This document shows positions 1-9,551 of a DNA stretch of 64,000 nucleotides, one piece after another. A model generated the notes under the pieces. It was not told the DNA's origin. It was given only the letters and a program-made list of their open reading frames with translations, and did not search any database. Origin of the DNA: Photobacterium sp. GB-56. GTDB lineage: Bacteria > Pseudomonadota > Gammaproteobacteria > Enterobacterales > Vibrionaceae. The stretch covers positions 248,001-312,000 of the forward strand of contig NZ_PYNW01000004.1 of assembly GCF_003026105.1 (NCBI RefSeq). Reading direction: 5' to 3'. Numbering within the stretch: position 1 is the first letter of the stretch; every line of letters starts with the position of its first letter. Made by a program: the position numbers and the translations under genes.

Positions 1-645
1 CATAACAATGATGCGATCAGACATAGATAAGGCTTCTTCTTGATCGTGTGTTACGAAAATAAAGGTAATGCCTAACTTACGCTGTAGTTGTTTCAACTCA
101 AGCTGCATCTGTTTACGTAATTTGTAATCAAGTGCAGACAGTGATTCATCAAGTAAAAGAACTTTTGGTTTGTTTACAACCGCACGAGCAATCGCAACAC
201 GTTGTTGCTGACCACCGGACAGTTGATGAGGTTTACGAGGGGCAAACTTTTCAAGTTGCACCATACGCAATGCTTCCATTACACGCGGCTCAATATCACT
301 CGCGGGTACTTTTTGCATGCGTAAACCAAACGCGACGTTCTCAAACACTGTCATATGTGGGAACAGTGCGTAACTCTGAAACACCGTGTTTACTAGACGT
401 TGTTCAGCAGGAATGTCTGTAACATCTTTGCCATCAATGGTGATCTGCCCATCATCGGCAGTTTCAAATCCAGCAATTAGACGAAGTACTGTGGTTTTAC
501 CACAGCCTGATGGACCTAGAATGGTTAGAAACTCACCATTGTTTACGTTTAGGTCCAAACCTGAAATGATCTGCTTACCGTCAAAGCTTTTGCTAAGACC
601 CTTCAGCTGAATGACAGGTTTCTGAGATGTTTTTTCAGCGTTCAA
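1..645 (-). CDS. potA: Spermidine/putrescine ABC transporter ATPase PotA (3' end outside window)
   Basis: Cytoplasmic ATPase subunit that powers polyamine uptake with PotB, PotC and PotD. Reading leftwards from a TTG start at 645 gives 215 residues. They include a Walker [10 protein letters not shown] near residue 45, an LSGGQQQR signature, a Walker B LLLDES and the switch-region His before the window ends at SDRIIVM. The family is about 370 residues, so the regulatory C-terminus lies to the left of the window. The TTG start is chosen because it begins the frame and a GGAG lies about 11 nt upstream. potBCD should follow outside the window. The family assignment is strong; PotA against another CUT1-type ATPase is judged from overall similarity to E. 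coli PotA. Confidence 0.9.
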   Translation of the reverse strand, partial: MNAEKTSQKPVIQLKGLSKSFDGKQIISGLDLNVNNGEFLTILGPSGCGKTTVLRLIAGFETADDGQITIDGKDVTDIPAEQRLVNTVFQSYALFPHMTVFENVAFGLRMQKVPASDIEPRVMEALRMVQLEKFAPRKPHQLSGGQQQRVAIARAVVNKPKVLLLDESLSALDYKLRKQMQLELKQLQRKLGITFIFVTHDQEEALSMSDRIIVM

Positions 646-1082
646 TTCTACGTTATCTCCACCCTGGGATTATTTGGTTAAATCCCAACATTTTGGCTTT
701 AAAATAAAGGGCGCATGATAGACCTGTAGTCTTTCAAATTAAAGCGTTTTTTCACTAATTTTAATGCAAAGATGTAATATTTTTCATCGTTAAGTAGTGA
801 AATCCCTTGTATGGTGTCAGTCACTTTATCGATTTTATAAACAATCTTTTACTAACATGTCGGTAATATGATTATTCAAAAAACTATCGTTATAATAAAA
901 AACCTTATTACAGCTTAGTCTTAATAGTCGATCTTTAAGTGAAAGACGATTTTATTATCAGCTTTTTTGACTTTTTTGCATGAAAAACACACAAATTAGT
1001 CAGCTTGACTGTTTTTTTATCTTAGAAATGTTTTTGTCTTACCCTCTCTGAAGTACAATGCCGCATTACACCAATAACTGAC
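646..1082. other. AT-rich intergenic region between divergent potA and membrane-protein gene
   Basis: No open frame that looks coding. The region must hold the divergent promoters of potA (leftward) and of the membrane protein gene starting at 1083. A TATAAT-like element lies around 890-897, but no -35 stands out. No operator is recognised. Confidence 0.5.
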
Positions 1083-1919
1083 ATGAGTATGAAAGAGCCA
1101 ATTAATCGAAGCTTCCACATTGGTGGGTCTATTGAAAAAGCATTGAAGGGGGAAGTGGAGCTACAACCCGTCACTGTTTTAGTTGAAGCATGGAAAATCA
1201 CAGGGAAGAACATTTTTAGCTTTTTGCCTGCCGTAATTTGCTTGTTTCTTGCGCAAGTTGCATTATTACTTTTAGGGCTTGAAGTTCAATTAGGTAGCCC
1301 AACGGTTTTTTTTGATGCTTTCATTACAGGGCAGGGATTTACCGCTGAAATACTAAAAGCGGGCTTTATGGCTAATTTTTGGTCTGATGTGCTTATTGCG
1401 CCACTCTATGCAGGGGTTAGCCTAATGGCATTAAACCATGCGGTTGGTTTACCAACCAAGCCAAGCCAGATCGTTAAAGGGTTTTCTTTTACCCTTGTTT
1501 CATTAATTACCATGTTACTGCTTTCTTCTATTCAAGGACTAGGTAGCAGTGTTTTCCCATTAATTGGCTTGTTCCTAACAATGGCATTAAGCATGGCTAT
1601 TTTATTAGTGTGCGAAAAGAAAGTATCACCAATAAAAGCGATTCAATACTCTTTCATGGCAACGATCCGTAAAGTATTGCCAATGACGGCTATCTATATT
1701 GTGATCATGCTAATGTTCTTTATCTCGATTGCTACTGCAGGTATCGGATTGATTTGGACATTACCTTTCTTCTTTAACGTGAAAGGGATTATTTATCGCA
1801 ATATGTTTGGCGTAACATTACAAGTTACTTCTGTGGCAAAAAGTGATGATGAGCAACCTCCACAAGATGGCGGTGAGCCACCAGTTGATAAGATAGATAA
1901 AGATGTCTTTAATGCGTAA
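1083..1919 (+). CDS. Putative multi-pass inner-membrane protein of unknown function
   Basis: 278 residues with about five to six hydrophobic segments: around 44-68 (IFSFLPAVICLFLAQVALLLL), 100-118, 135-150, 155-178, 195-220 and 220-235. The N-terminus is soluble (about 40 residues) and the C-terminal tail is acidic and Pro-rich (DDEQPPQDGGEPPVDK). The layout resembles YciC/DUF-type bacterial membrane proteins with internal repeats, but I do not recognise a specific family. Two ATGs lie close together (1083 and 1089) and neither has a clear Shine-Dalgarno. The gene is monocistronic, with its own terminator just downstream. Confidence 0.75.
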   Translation: MSMKEPINRSFHIGGSIEKALKGEVELQPVTVLVEAWKITGKNIFSFLPAVICLFLAQVALLLLGLEVQLGSPTVFFDAFITGQGFTAEILKAGFMANFWSDVLIAPLYAGVSLMALNHAVGLPTKPSQIVKGFSFTLVSLITMLLLSSIQGLGSSVFPLIGLFLTMALSMAILLVCEKKVSPIKAIQYSFMATIRKVLPMTAIYIVIMLMFFISIATAGIGLIWTLPFFFNVKGIIYRNMFGVTLQVTSVAKSDDEQPPQDGGEPPVDKIDKDVFNA

Positions 1920-1936
1920 AGCATAAGTTTAAAAAA

Positions 1937-1962
1937 AGCTCCTAGGTTAGGGGCTTTTTTAT
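1937..1962 (+). terminator. Rho-independent terminator of the membrane-protein gene
   Basis: 8-bp stem (AGCTCCTA / TAGGGGCT, one G-T pair) with a 3-nt loop, followed by six T residues; starts 18 nt after the stop codon. Confidence 0.85.
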
Positions 1963-2183
1963 TATTTGAATAACACCCTAACGCACTATAACTTTATATT
2001 TGATTGATAAAATAACAAACAGTAACTAATAAAAATCATGATTCAATCATTTTAAAAGCTTTAATAGGGCATATTGGCCCAAATACCCGTCTATTCATAT
2101 TAAAACTGATACATCGCAAAAATAGTAATTAACTTATCCGTCATAATTTATTACGCAAATAAATAAGCTATGTAAGGTTAATG

Positions 2184-3402
2184 ATGGATAAGTTACTTGA
2201 ACGTTTTTCGCATCGAAACACAATCTGATGGTGATGTTGCATCATGTCCGAGTACTGCAGGGCAATTTAACCTTGCACAACAACTAAAATCTGAAATGGA
2301 AGAGTTGGGTTTATCTGATATTTCATTAGATGAACATTGCTATTTAATGGCACGTCTTCCTTCAAATGTTTCTGCTGATATTCCAGCTATTGGTTTTATT
2401 GCTCACATGGATACAGCACCTGATGCTTCAGGTCTAAATGTTAAACCACAAATTGTAGAAAACTATCAAGGTGGTGATATTGCATTAGGCATTGGTGATG
2501 AAGTGCTATCTCCCATTCAATATCCCGACTTAAATAAGTTACACGGTCACAATATTATCACTACCGATGGTACAACACTGCTAGGTGCGGATAATAAGGC
2601 CGGGGTTGCTGAAATCATGACTGCCATTGCGTATCTTGTGGCACACCCTGAAATTAAACATGGTGATATTTGTATTGGTTTTACACCTGATGAGGAAATC
2701 GGACGTGGGGCTGATCTCTTTGATGTTGAGAAGTTCAATGCACAATGGGCTTACACCATAGATGGTGGACCTATAGGTGAATTAGAGTTTGAAAACTTTA
2801 ATGCAACCTCTGCTGATGTGATTTGTCATGGAACCAATGTTCACCCTGGAACTGCGAAAGGTAAGATGGTGAACTCAATGAACATTGCCGCGCAGTTTCA
2901 GTTAATGATGCCCAGCAATGAAACGCCAGAAGCGACAGAAGGGTATGAAGGTTTCTACCATTTAAAATCAATGAAACCATCTGTCGCTAAAACAGAGTTA
3001 GGTTATATCATTCGTGATTTTAGCCGTGAAGGGCAAGAACAACGTAAAGCCTTTATGCAGCAGAAAGTTGATGAACTAAATCTACAACTTGAAAAAGGGC
3101 GTGTAGAGTTAGTGTTAACCGATTCATATTTCAATATGCGTGAAATGGTAGAGCCATATCCACATATCATTGAATTAGCGAAATCAGCAATGATTGAATG
3201 CGACGTACAGCCAGAGATCAAACCGATTAGAGGTGGTACAGACGGCGCGCGTTTATCATTTAAAGGATTACCATGCCCGAATATCTTTACTGGCGGATAT
3301 AATTTTCATGGTATTCATGAGTTTATTACTGTCGAAGGGATGGAAAAGGCAGTAAATGTGATTATAAAACTGGTTGAAAAAACAACAGAAAAATATAGCT
3401 AA
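2184..3402 (+). CDS. pepT: Peptidase T (tripeptide aminopeptidase), 5' end probably frameshifted
   Basis: M20-family dizinc aminopeptidase that removes the N-terminal residue of tripeptides in the cytoplasm. The long frame carries the family motifs: [11 protein letters not shown] (zinc His and catalytic Asp), [26 protein letters not shown] and a C-terminal [13 protein letters not shown]. The expected N-terminus MDKLLERF is encoded from an ATG at 2184, but that frame stops after six more codons. The rest of PepT (from FRIETQSDG onward, with an apparent TTG at 2197) is in the +1 frame. Compared with E. coli PepT (LNYVSLDTQS after ERF), about 11 nt are missing at 2205-2212. It is therefore either a recent pseudogene, a protein started at an internal codon, or an assembly error; the rest is intact. 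The following hairpin terminator is shared with the convergent gene. Confidence 0.85.
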
Positions 3403-3422
3403 TGCGTTGTAGCTAATTAAAG

Positions 3423-3466
3423 CCCCTAACATGTTTTAAATCATAATAAACGTGTTAGGGGGTTTT
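3423..3466 (+). terminator. Bidirectional hairpin terminator between pepT and the convergent small gene
   Basis: Long stem CCCCTAACATGTTT / AAACGTGTTAGGGG (one mismatch) followed by TTTTG on the + strand. It ends 1-2 nt before the stop codon of the minus-strand gene, so it can serve both. Confidence 0.8.
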
Positions 3467-3467
3467 G

Positions 3468-3713
3468 TTATTCGTGATCTGTGCCTTTAAGTATTTCGTT
3501 TAGCTTTTTCAAAATAGTATGAACGGCGTGTCCTTTTGTGACTTCACCACCTTGCTCAACTTCAATTTTCTTTTTACCGTATAAGCCGGTTTCTTCTTCA
3601 GCGATATGAAGCCAGTCTGGATGCCAGTAAAAAGATTGACCGCCATCTGTGATCCAATTATGTACACCACAATTTTCACCACGGTAGTTAAGATCTTTAG
3701 CTTGGTAAGCCAT
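3468..3713 (-). CDS. Conserved small protein of unknown function
   Basis: 81 residues, soluble, with no signal peptide or membrane segment. It is rich in aromatic and charged residues (NYRGENCGVHNWITDGGQSFYWHPDWLHIAEEETGLYGKKK) and ends in a helix (HTILKKLNEILKG). An AAAGGAT-like ribosome site precedes the ATG at 3713. I recall similar short proteins in other marine gammaproteobacteria but know no function. Codon use matches the neighbours, so it looks like a real gene. It is monocistronic and convergent with pepT. Confidence 0.7.
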   Translation of the reverse strand: MAYQAKDLNYRGENCGVHNWITDGGQSFYWHPDWLHIAEEETGLYGKKKIEVEQGGEVTKGHAVHTILKKLNEILKGTDHE

Positions 3714-3964
3714 ACTTTATCCTTTTTTTTATAGTCAGTTATGTCAGAACAATATAGAAAATCAGAATACTAAACCGTGATCTAAGTATAATATTTATAG
3801 TGAATGTAACCAATTATTAATATAAATAATGGGATTAGATTCTCACGTTTCGTTCTGACTAACTGTATTTGTGATGAGCTTTTGAATCTCATTACAGCAG
3901 TCTTCCCAACCCAAATTGTCAGTATTATTCTAGCGTTATTATTAATGTCTTAATAAGGGCAACG

Positions 3965-4564
3965 ATGGACACCCTCGAACAAGTTCATAGTCAAAAAGTC
4001 TATTTTTGTACCGATGAAGCGTTAGCAAATGCACAAGTACAATGTTTGGAAGTGCTGTATGACTTTAATCAAACTCGACCTTCTGAATATGATAAGCGCC
4101 AAGCTATCATGAAAGATTTGTTTGCTGCTGTGGGTGATAATTGCTACATCGAGCCACCGCTACGTGCTAATTGGGGAATCAATACACATATAGGCAATAA
4201 CGTTTACGCTAATTTTAATCTTACCTTGGTTGATGATACCCATATCTATATTGGTGACAGTGTCATGATCGGACCTAATGTCACTATTGCAACAGCAGGT
4301 CATCCTATCGACCCTGATCTTCGTCGCGATGTGGCCCAATTTAATATTCCAGTGACGATTGGAAATAATGTCTGGTTAGGTGCACATGTGGTGGTTTTAC
4401 CAGGTGTGACAATAGGTGAGAATACGGTGATTGGTGCAGGTAGTATTGTTACCAAAGATATTCCTGCCAATGTGGTTGCAGTCGGTAACCCTTGCCGAAT
4501 ATTAAGACCGATTACTGAGCACGATAAAGAGTATTACTATAAGAACCGCCGGATTCATGAGTAA
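3965..4564 (+). CDS. Sugar O-acetyltransferase of the Maa/LacA/NodL hexapeptide-repeat family
   Basis: 199 residues. An N-terminal helical 'Mac' segment (about 15-65) precedes a left-handed beta-helix built of hexapeptide repeats (IGNNVYANFNLTLVDDTHIYIGDSVMIGPNVTIATAGHPID ... IGNNVWLGAHVVVLPGVTIGENTVIGAGS). The ATAGHP motif contains the catalytic His of galactoside and maltose acetyltransferases. Such enzymes move acetyl from acetyl-CoA to the 6-OH of sugars in the cytoplasm, probably as detoxification. The sugar cannot be read from sequence; length and motifs fit both LacA and Maa. A GGGC just before the ATG is the only ribosome-site candidate. Probably monocistronic; the HAD gene follows 75 nt later. 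Confidence 0.85.
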   Translation: MDTLEQVHSQKVYFCTDEALANAQVQCLEVLYDFNQTRPSEYDKRQAIMKDLFAAVGDNCYIEPPLRANWGINTHIGNNVYANFNLTLVDDTHIYIGDSVMIGPNVTIATAGHPIDPDLRRDVAQFNIPVTIGNNVWLGAHVVVLPGVTIGENTVIGAGSIVTKDIPANVVAVGNPCRILRPITEHDKEYYYKNRRIHE

Positions 4565-4639
4565 TTATTTCTATTCATTTACAATGATTGCTCTCTAACA
4601 GGTAAAATAGTGTGATAAACACTCAGTGGTAAAGGTTAT

Positions 4640-5434
4640 ATGACAGCTTCAATTAAATTTATTGCAACAGACATGGATGGCACGCTGCTTTGTGAAAAAA
4701 AGCAATTACCATCGGATTTTTATGATGTATTCAACCAACTACAGCAAAAGAATGTGCTATTTGCTGCGGCATCAGGGCGTCAATATCAAAGCCTAGTGAA
4801 TACATTTGCTCCAATTAAAGATGATATGATCTTTATTGCTGAGAACGGTACATTAGTAATGTATCAAGGAAAAGAGTTGTATAGCTCAACTATCCCAACC
4901 AATGAAATTCACGATATTCTTAAAACTGTTAAGCAAGTACAGGACTGTGACATTGTGTTATGTGGTAAGAATGCAGCCTATACCGAAGCCACCAGCGAAC
5001 AAGCTTTAGATGAAATTCGTAAGTATTACCATAATCTTGAGTTAGTTGATGATTTACTGGCTGTTGATGATGAGTTTATTAAAGTCGCGGTTTTAAATTT
5101 CAATGGTACAGAAGAGCATGTTTATCCAGTGCTATCACCGCAATTTGGTGGCACACATCAAGTGGTCGTAAGTGCGAAGATTTGGCTTGATTTAATGCAT
5201 AAAACAGCGTCAAAAGGCGCCGCAATAAAGTACTTACAAAAAGAATTCGGTTTTACGTTCGAGGAGAGTATGAGCTTTGGTGATTTCTTCAATGATGTAG
5301 AAATGCTTAAAGAAACTTACCATAGCTATGCAATGGACAATGCCCATCCTGAGATAAAAAAATTAGCTCGATTTGAAGCGCCGAGTAATAACGAACAGGG
5401 TGTAATGACTGTTATTAAGAAGACAATATTATAA
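4640..5434 (+). CDS. Cof-type HAD-IIB family sugar phosphatase
   Basis: 264 residues with the four HAD motifs in order. DMDGTLL (residues about 11-17) is the nucleophile Asp and acid/base Asp. The AASGR segment (about 44-48) is motif II. The Lys of TASKGAA (about 190) is motif III. GDFFNDVEML (about 211-220) is the metal-binding motif IV. An inserted C2B cap lies between motifs II and III. Family members (E. coli YidA, YbhA, SupH, Cof) dephosphorylate sugar phosphates, PLP or similar metabolites; the substrate here is unknown. No strong Shine-Dalgarno; GGTAAAGG lies about 5 nt before the ATG. A long hairpin follows. Confidence 0.85.
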   Translation: MTASIKFIATDMDGTLLCEKKQLPSDFYDVFNQLQQKNVLFAAASGRQYQSLVNTFAPIKDDMIFIAENGTLVMYQGKELYSSTIPTNEIHDILKTVKQVQDCDIVLCGKNAAYTEATSEQALDEIRKYYHNLELVDDLLAVDDEFIKVAVLNFNGTEEHVYPVLSPQFGGTHQVVVSAKIWLDLMHKTASKGAAIKYLQKEFGFTFEESMSFGDFFNDVEMLKETYHSYAMDNAHPEIKKLARFEAPSNNEQGVMTVIKKTIL

Positions 5435-5458
5435 TCAGCATCTTAATCTAAAGTTATA

Positions 5459-5493
5459 AGCCTCAATATATTGTTTTAACAATCATTGAGGCT
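5459..5493 (+). terminator. Hairpin between convergent HAD phosphatase and flavin-reductase genes
   Basis: Stem AGCCTCAAT / ATTGAGGCT with further pairing ATTGTT / AACAAT inside. T-richness on both sides is modest, so it is a weak bidirectional terminator candidate. Confidence 0.6.
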
Positions 5494-5499
5494 CTACTT

Positions 5500-6171
5500 T
5501 TACTCTTTAATAAAAAAAGCATTACCATCAATATCGAGTGGTACGATAGGTTTATCGGGTTTTGCGTAACTTAAACGTCCAACACTTTGCGTTACGTGGT
5601 AGTTATCGAGTCCAGAAAGCGTCATTAAGTCTAGGCTTTCAATATTGATATAGCCATCTTTTCGAAGGGCGTATTTAGGTAAAATCACTCGCTCAATTTC
5701 CCCAATAATCATATATGTACCATTAGATGGAATAGGTATGATTTCTACTAACCTTAAGCCTATTTTTATTGGACTCTCTAATACAAATGGCGCATCAAAA
5801 TGATTGTCATAGAAAGGGGTGAGACGCGTTTCATTAAATTCTGACACATCTTTAGGATAGCGAGCAGATGTTTGATGGGCTCGTTGGTAGAATTCCTCAG
5901 ATACAGCGTTAATTGTGTATTGTTCGGTTTGCTGGATGTTTGTATAAGTGTGTCGTTCGACGGTGTTAGGACGTAATATAAAGCCTAATAATGCAGGTGA
6001 TGATCCAAGATGGATAACAGAACTGACAATGGATACATTTTCATTTCCATCTTTATCTGTCGTTCCTATAAGGTTGGCGCTTTTAAAACCAGGTAAAGAG
6101 TTTATTAATTGAACTCTTTGACGTTTTTCCATTGTGTGAATATCACGTGTTGATAATCGAATATTATCCAT
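5500..6171 (-). CDS. Flavin reductase-like (FMN-binding split barrel) protein
   Basis: 223 residues of the DIM6/NTAB type. The core VSIVSSVIHLGSSPALLGFILRPNTVERHTYTNIQQTEQYTINAVSEEFYQRAHQTSARYP is the FMN-binding split-barrel fold, in which the segment around P-N-T-V-E-R-H-T-Y contacts flavin. Homologues reduce FMN with NAD(P)H or act as flavin-dependent oxidoreductases; the partner is unknown. The frame starts with an ATG at 6171. Monocistronic, convergent with the HAD gene. In light-emitting Photobacterium, FMN reductases feed luciferase, but nothing here links this gene to lux. Confidence 0.8.
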   Translation of the reverse strand: MDNIRLSTRDIHTMEKRQRVQLINSLPGFKSANLIGTTDKDGNENVSIVSSVIHLGSSPALLGFILRPNTVERHTYTNIQQTEQYTINAVSEEFYQRAHQTSARYPKDVSEFNETRLTPFYDNHFDAPFVLESPIKIGLRLVEIIPIPSNGTYMIIGEIERVILPKYALRKDGYINIESLDLMTLSGLDNYHVTQSVGRLSYAKPDKPIVPLDIDGNAFFIKE

Positions 6172-6270
6172 ATATTACCTCAGGTTTCTAAACGTTAAGT
6201 TTTTTACGCCTAATGACTGAGTGTGGATCACCTTGATAATATGAATAATAAAGAAATGAAAGAGTTATAA

Positions 6271-6312
6271 AGCCATAGTGAGTTATGGTTAACTACTTAA
6301 AACACTATGGCT
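6271..6312 (-). terminator. Hairpin downstream of the M32 carboxypeptidase
   Basis: 10-bp perfect stem AGCCATAGTG / CACTATGGCT with a 22-nt loop, 24 nt after the stop codon on the minus strand and followed by TTTATAA. The T-tract is short. Confidence 0.55.
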
Positions 6313-6335
6313 AATATTTAACCTGATTTAATGCA

Positions 6336-7820
6336 TCACTGGTTATAACGAGCCATTAAATGCTGTTTAAAAAAACGAGGATTTAATGTTTCGCCTGTCG
6401 CTTGTTTTACTAATTCATCCGTTGAAAGTGTACATCCTTTTGACCAGATATTCGTTTCAAGCCATGTAAAAATAGGGGATAAATCACCTGATGTAATTGC
6501 AGCTTCAACATCTACTACTTTCTTCATTGCAGCCATGAATTGTGCGGCGTACATAGCACCCAGCGTATAAGATGGAAAATAACCAAAGCTACCATCTGTC
6601 CAGTGAATATCCTGCATACAGCCATCTTTGAAGTTACCTTTCGTATCAATACCAAGATAAGCTTGCATTTTTTGATCCCAAATTTCAGGAATATCGTCAA
6701 CTTCGATTATACCTTCAATAAGATCACGTTCAATTTCATAACGCAGAATTACGTGGGCTGGGTAAGTTACTTCGTCAGCATCAACACGGATAAAACCCGG
6801 TTTAACGCGAGTATTAATAGTGTTGAGGTTTTCAGCCGTCAGCGCACTATCGGTTTCACGATTAAATGTTTTCTGTGCTAATGGCGCCAGTTTTCTTGCA
6901 AAATCAATATTACGTGAAAGCTGCATTTCAAAAAACAGCGACTGACTTTCATGAATCCCCATTGAACGAGCTTGGCCTACAGGCAGATCTCGCCATTGAT
7001 GTGGTAAACCTTGCTCATAACGTGCATGACCAGTTTCATGAATAACGCCCATTAAGGCTGAGGTAAAGTCAGTTTCGTCATAACGCGTTGTAATACGTAC
7101 ATCGGTTGATACACCACCACAGAATGGGTGAGTACTGATATCTAACCGCCCATGATTAAAATCGAAGTTTAATAGTTTCATGACGTCTAGACTAAGTGCG
7201 TTTTGCTCGGCAATCGGGAATGTTCCGGTTAAAGGCAATACGGCGTCATTCTTCTGCTTGTTTTGCACATCTTGAATAAGCTGCGGCAACCACGATTTTA
7301 CATCAGCAAAAATACCGTCAAGAATTTCAGAAGTCATTCCTGGTTCGTAAAGATCGAGCAGGGCATCGTATAGACTTAATCCTGTTGCTTTAGAGCGAAT
7401 AGCCGCTTCTTGACGTGCAAGTTTCACAACAGGAGCGAGGTTTTGTTTAAATCCTTCCCAGTCATTTTCTTTACGTTGGGTACGCCAAGCATGCTCACAT
7501 TGTGAGCCTAATAAGGATTTTTGCTCCACTAGCTCGGCTGGTAAAATGTTATGCATCATCCATTGACGTTTTAACGCAGCAAGGCTGATACGTTCAGCAT
7601 TAGATAATTGCTCTTTTTCTGCTTGTTCAAACCAATCAGCAAGATAACCAGCGGTTGATAATTCATGTGTAATAACCGCAAGTTCAGCCATTGCTTCCGA
7701 GCGAGCTTCAGCACCACCACTTGGCATCATTGCAGCTTGATCCCAACCACATATTGCGCTTAGATGACCTAAACGCGATAACTTACGAGCATGCTGTTCT
7801 AATTTTAGATAATAGCTCAT
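6336..7820 (-). CDS. M32 family metallocarboxypeptidase (carboxypeptidase Taq type)
   Basis: 494 residues, the usual family length. The zinc motif is HETGHARYEQG (HExxH); the downstream helix with HESQSLFFE (third zinc ligand Glu) and the DEVTYPAHVILRYEIERDLIEG segment are typical of M32. It releases C-terminal residues other than Pro from peptides in the cytoplasm, in a metal-dependent manner. The start ATG at 7820 has GGGATGTGAA just upstream. It looks complete, with all motifs intact. Monocistronic: it has its own downstream hairpin and diverges from dacA. Confidence 0.93.
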   Translation of the reverse strand: MSYYLKLEQHARKLSRLGHLSAICGWDQAAMMPSGGAEARSEAMAELAVITHELSTAGYLADWFEQAEKEQLSNAERISLAALKRQWMMHNILPAELVEQKSLLGSQCEHAWRTQRKENDWEGFKQNLAPVVKLARQEAAIRSKATGLSLYDALLDLYEPGMTSEILDGIFADVKSWLPQLIQDVQNKQKNDAVLPLTGTFPIAEQNALSLDVMKLLNFDFNHGRLDISTHPFCGGVSTDVRITTRYDETDFTSALMGVIHETGHARYEQGLPHQWRDLPVGQARSMGIHESQSLFFEMQLSRNIDFARKLAPLAQKTFNRETDSALTAENLNTINTRVKPGFIRVDADEVTYPAHVILRYEIERDLIEGIIEVDDIPEIWDQKMQAYLGIDTKGNFKDGCMQDIHWTDGSFGYFPSYTLGAMYAAQFMAAMKKVVDVEAAITSGDLSPIFTWLETNIWSKGCTLSTDELVKQATGETLNPRFFKQHLMARYNQ

Positions 7821-8177
7821 TTCACATCCCTAATGTTTAGCTGTTAAAAACATCACTATATTATGTATTACTTATTGAATAGTCAGTAAAAAAGTACGAA
7901 AGGTTCATTAAAATAGGGAAAAATTTATAACAACGTGAGCAATAATAAAAAAACACGATAGAGGCAGTATTAAACGTTTATATTTTTTTTTATTAACGCT
8001 ATAAATGTAAAGATGGCGTGCAAATCGTAAAACAGTGTTACAAAAGGAAGTTTTTCATATTGCAAACGCTATAATGGGCCTCAACTAATATACCTATTTG
8101 AACTATTTTACGAACTTATGATGTTGTAAATAGTTATATTAGATTGTTTATCGTATTTTTAAGGGATTTTGCCTCAA
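7821..8177. promoter_or_regulatory. Divergent promoter region of the M32 peptidase and dacA
   Basis: 357 bp of AT-rich DNA without coding potential. The best dacA promoter element is a perfect TATAAT at 8070-8075 inside GCTATAATGG, with only a poor -35; this would give an untranslated leader of about 95 nt. AAGGG at 8161-8165 is the dacA ribosome site. No promoter for the leftward gene could be singled out. Confidence 0.45.
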
Positions 8178-9353
8178 ATGAAAAAGACATCACCGCTTTT
8201 TTCTCTCGTTGGTGTAACTGCGCTTTGTACTGTGTCGTTTTCATCATTAGCAGCACCTTCTGTTATTCCAGATGCACCGACATTAAGTGCAAAGGGTTAT
8301 GTATTGATGGACTACAATACAGGCCAAGTATTAGTCGAGAAGAATGCTAACGAAAAATTAAACCCTGCAAGCTTGACGAAATTAATGACTAGTTATGTTG
8401 CTGGTCAGGAAATGCAACAAGGCAATATCAGTAAAGATGATATTGTTGTTATTAGCCGTAACGCATGGGCACGTAATTTCCCTGATTCTTCGAAAATGTT
8501 TATCGAAGTAGGGAGTGAAGTACCACTAATGGACTTGTTCCGTGGTTTGATTATTCAATCAGGTAACGATGCAAGTGTTGCACTTGCTGAACACGTAGCT
8601 GGCTCTGAGCAAGCATTTGTGGGTTTAATGAACTCATGGGCTAAAAAGCTAGGAATGAATGCTACACATTTTGCGAATCCTCATGGTTTAGATCACAGTG
8701 ATCTTTATACTACACCGTATGATATTGCATTATTAGGCCAAGCGTTAATTCGCGACTTACCATCAATTTATCCGCTATACAGTGAGAAATCATTTACATA
8801 TAACAACATTACCCAACGTAACCGAAATGGTCTGCTGTATGATAAAAGCATGAATGTTGATGGTATGAAAACCGGCTACACAAGCGGTGCTGGATATAGC
8901 TTAACAAGTTCTGCAACTGAAGGTGACATGCGTTTAATTGCGGTTGTGATGGGAACAAAAAGTACCAAAACCCGTGAAAGAGAAAGTAAAGCCTTACTAA
9001 ATTACGGTTTCCGATTTTTTGAAACAGTCGTGCCACATAAAGCTGGCGATAAAATCTTATCTGAACGCGTATGGTTTGGTAATAAAGAGAACGTTGAGTT
9101 AGGTGTTGATAGTTCAAGCTATGTGACATTGTCACGTAACGACACCAAAAAATTGACAGCAAGCGTTGAGCTTAATGGTGAACTTGATGCACCGATCGAG
9201 AAAGGTGAAGTCGTCGGTAAGGTACTTTACTCTGTTGATGGTAAAGAAGTTGCGTCTCAACCACTTGTTGCATTAGATTCAGTTGAACAAGGCAGTATTT
9301 TCAGCCGCCTTATTGATCATGTTAAAAAGTTCTTTGCTGGATTATTTAGTTAA
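8178..9353 (+). CDS. dacA: D-alanyl-D-alanine carboxypeptidase DacA (PBP5/6)
   Basis: Low-molecular-weight penicillin-binding protein that trims the terminal D-Ala of peptidoglycan pentapeptides in the periplasm. It has a signal peptide (about 1-26, cleavage near SSLAA), the active-site SxxK (Ser65-Leu-Thr-Lys68), SGN at 128-130 and KTG at 231-233. A C-terminal beta domain follows, and a terminal amphipathic helix (RLIDHVKKFFAGLFS) anchors it to the inner membrane. At 391 residues it is full length. ATG 8178 is preferred over an in-frame TTG at 8169 because AAGGG at 8161 is correctly spaced for the ATG and the signal peptide starts there. An internal matS site lies at 9123. Confidence 0.96.
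   Translation: MKKTSPLFSLVGVTALCTVSFSSLAAPSVIPDAPTLSAKGYVLMDYNTGQVLVEKNANEKLNPASLTKLMTSYVAGQEMQQGNISKDDIVVISRNAWARNFPDSSKMFIEVGSEVPLMDLFRGLIIQSGNDASVALAEHVAGSEQAFVGLMNSWAKKLGMNATHFANPHGLDHSDLYTTPYDIALLGQALIRDLPSIYPLYSEKSFTYNNITQRNRNGLLYDKSMNVDGMKTGYTSGAGYSLTSSATEGDMRLIAVVMGTKSTKTRERESKALLNYGFRFFETVVPHKAGDKILSERVWFGNKENVELGVDSSSYVTLSRNDTKKLTASVELNGELDAPIEKGEVVGKVLYSVDGKEVASQPLVALDSVEQGSIFSRLIDHVKKFFAGLFS
9123..9135. other. matS: matS site (MatP-binding palindrome), perfect consensus
   Basis: GTGACATTGTCAC matches the published matS consensus GTGACRNYGTCAC at every position. It lies inside dacA, where matS sites are tolerated. MatP, which organises the Ter macrodomain, is encoded in this window. 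The match is read directly; binding is inferred. Confidence 0.85.
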
Positions 9354-9391
9354 TTTAATCGCTTTTTAAGGTTAAAGATTCGTATACAAAG

Positions 9392-9417
9392 AAGCTCGGT
9401 TTTAGCCGAGCTTTTTT
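9392..9417 (+). terminator. dacA terminator
   Basis: Stem AAGCTCGG / CCGAGCTT around TTTTAG, followed by TTTTTT. Confidence 0.92.
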
Positions 9418-9551
9418 GTATCGATTTATCCAATGATGGTTTTCCGTAGTTTACTATTTCCTGTTGAGTCTAAAATCCGTATAATTCACGCCCTATAAAT
9501 TCTTATCCAGCAATTCTACTGTCGGGATTACCGACGGTGAGAGAAGTAGTA

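Noticed and set aside
1022..1213. Minus-strand 63-residue frame across the start of the membrane-protein gene
   Set aside because: Antisense to a convincing gene, no ribosome site and no domain.
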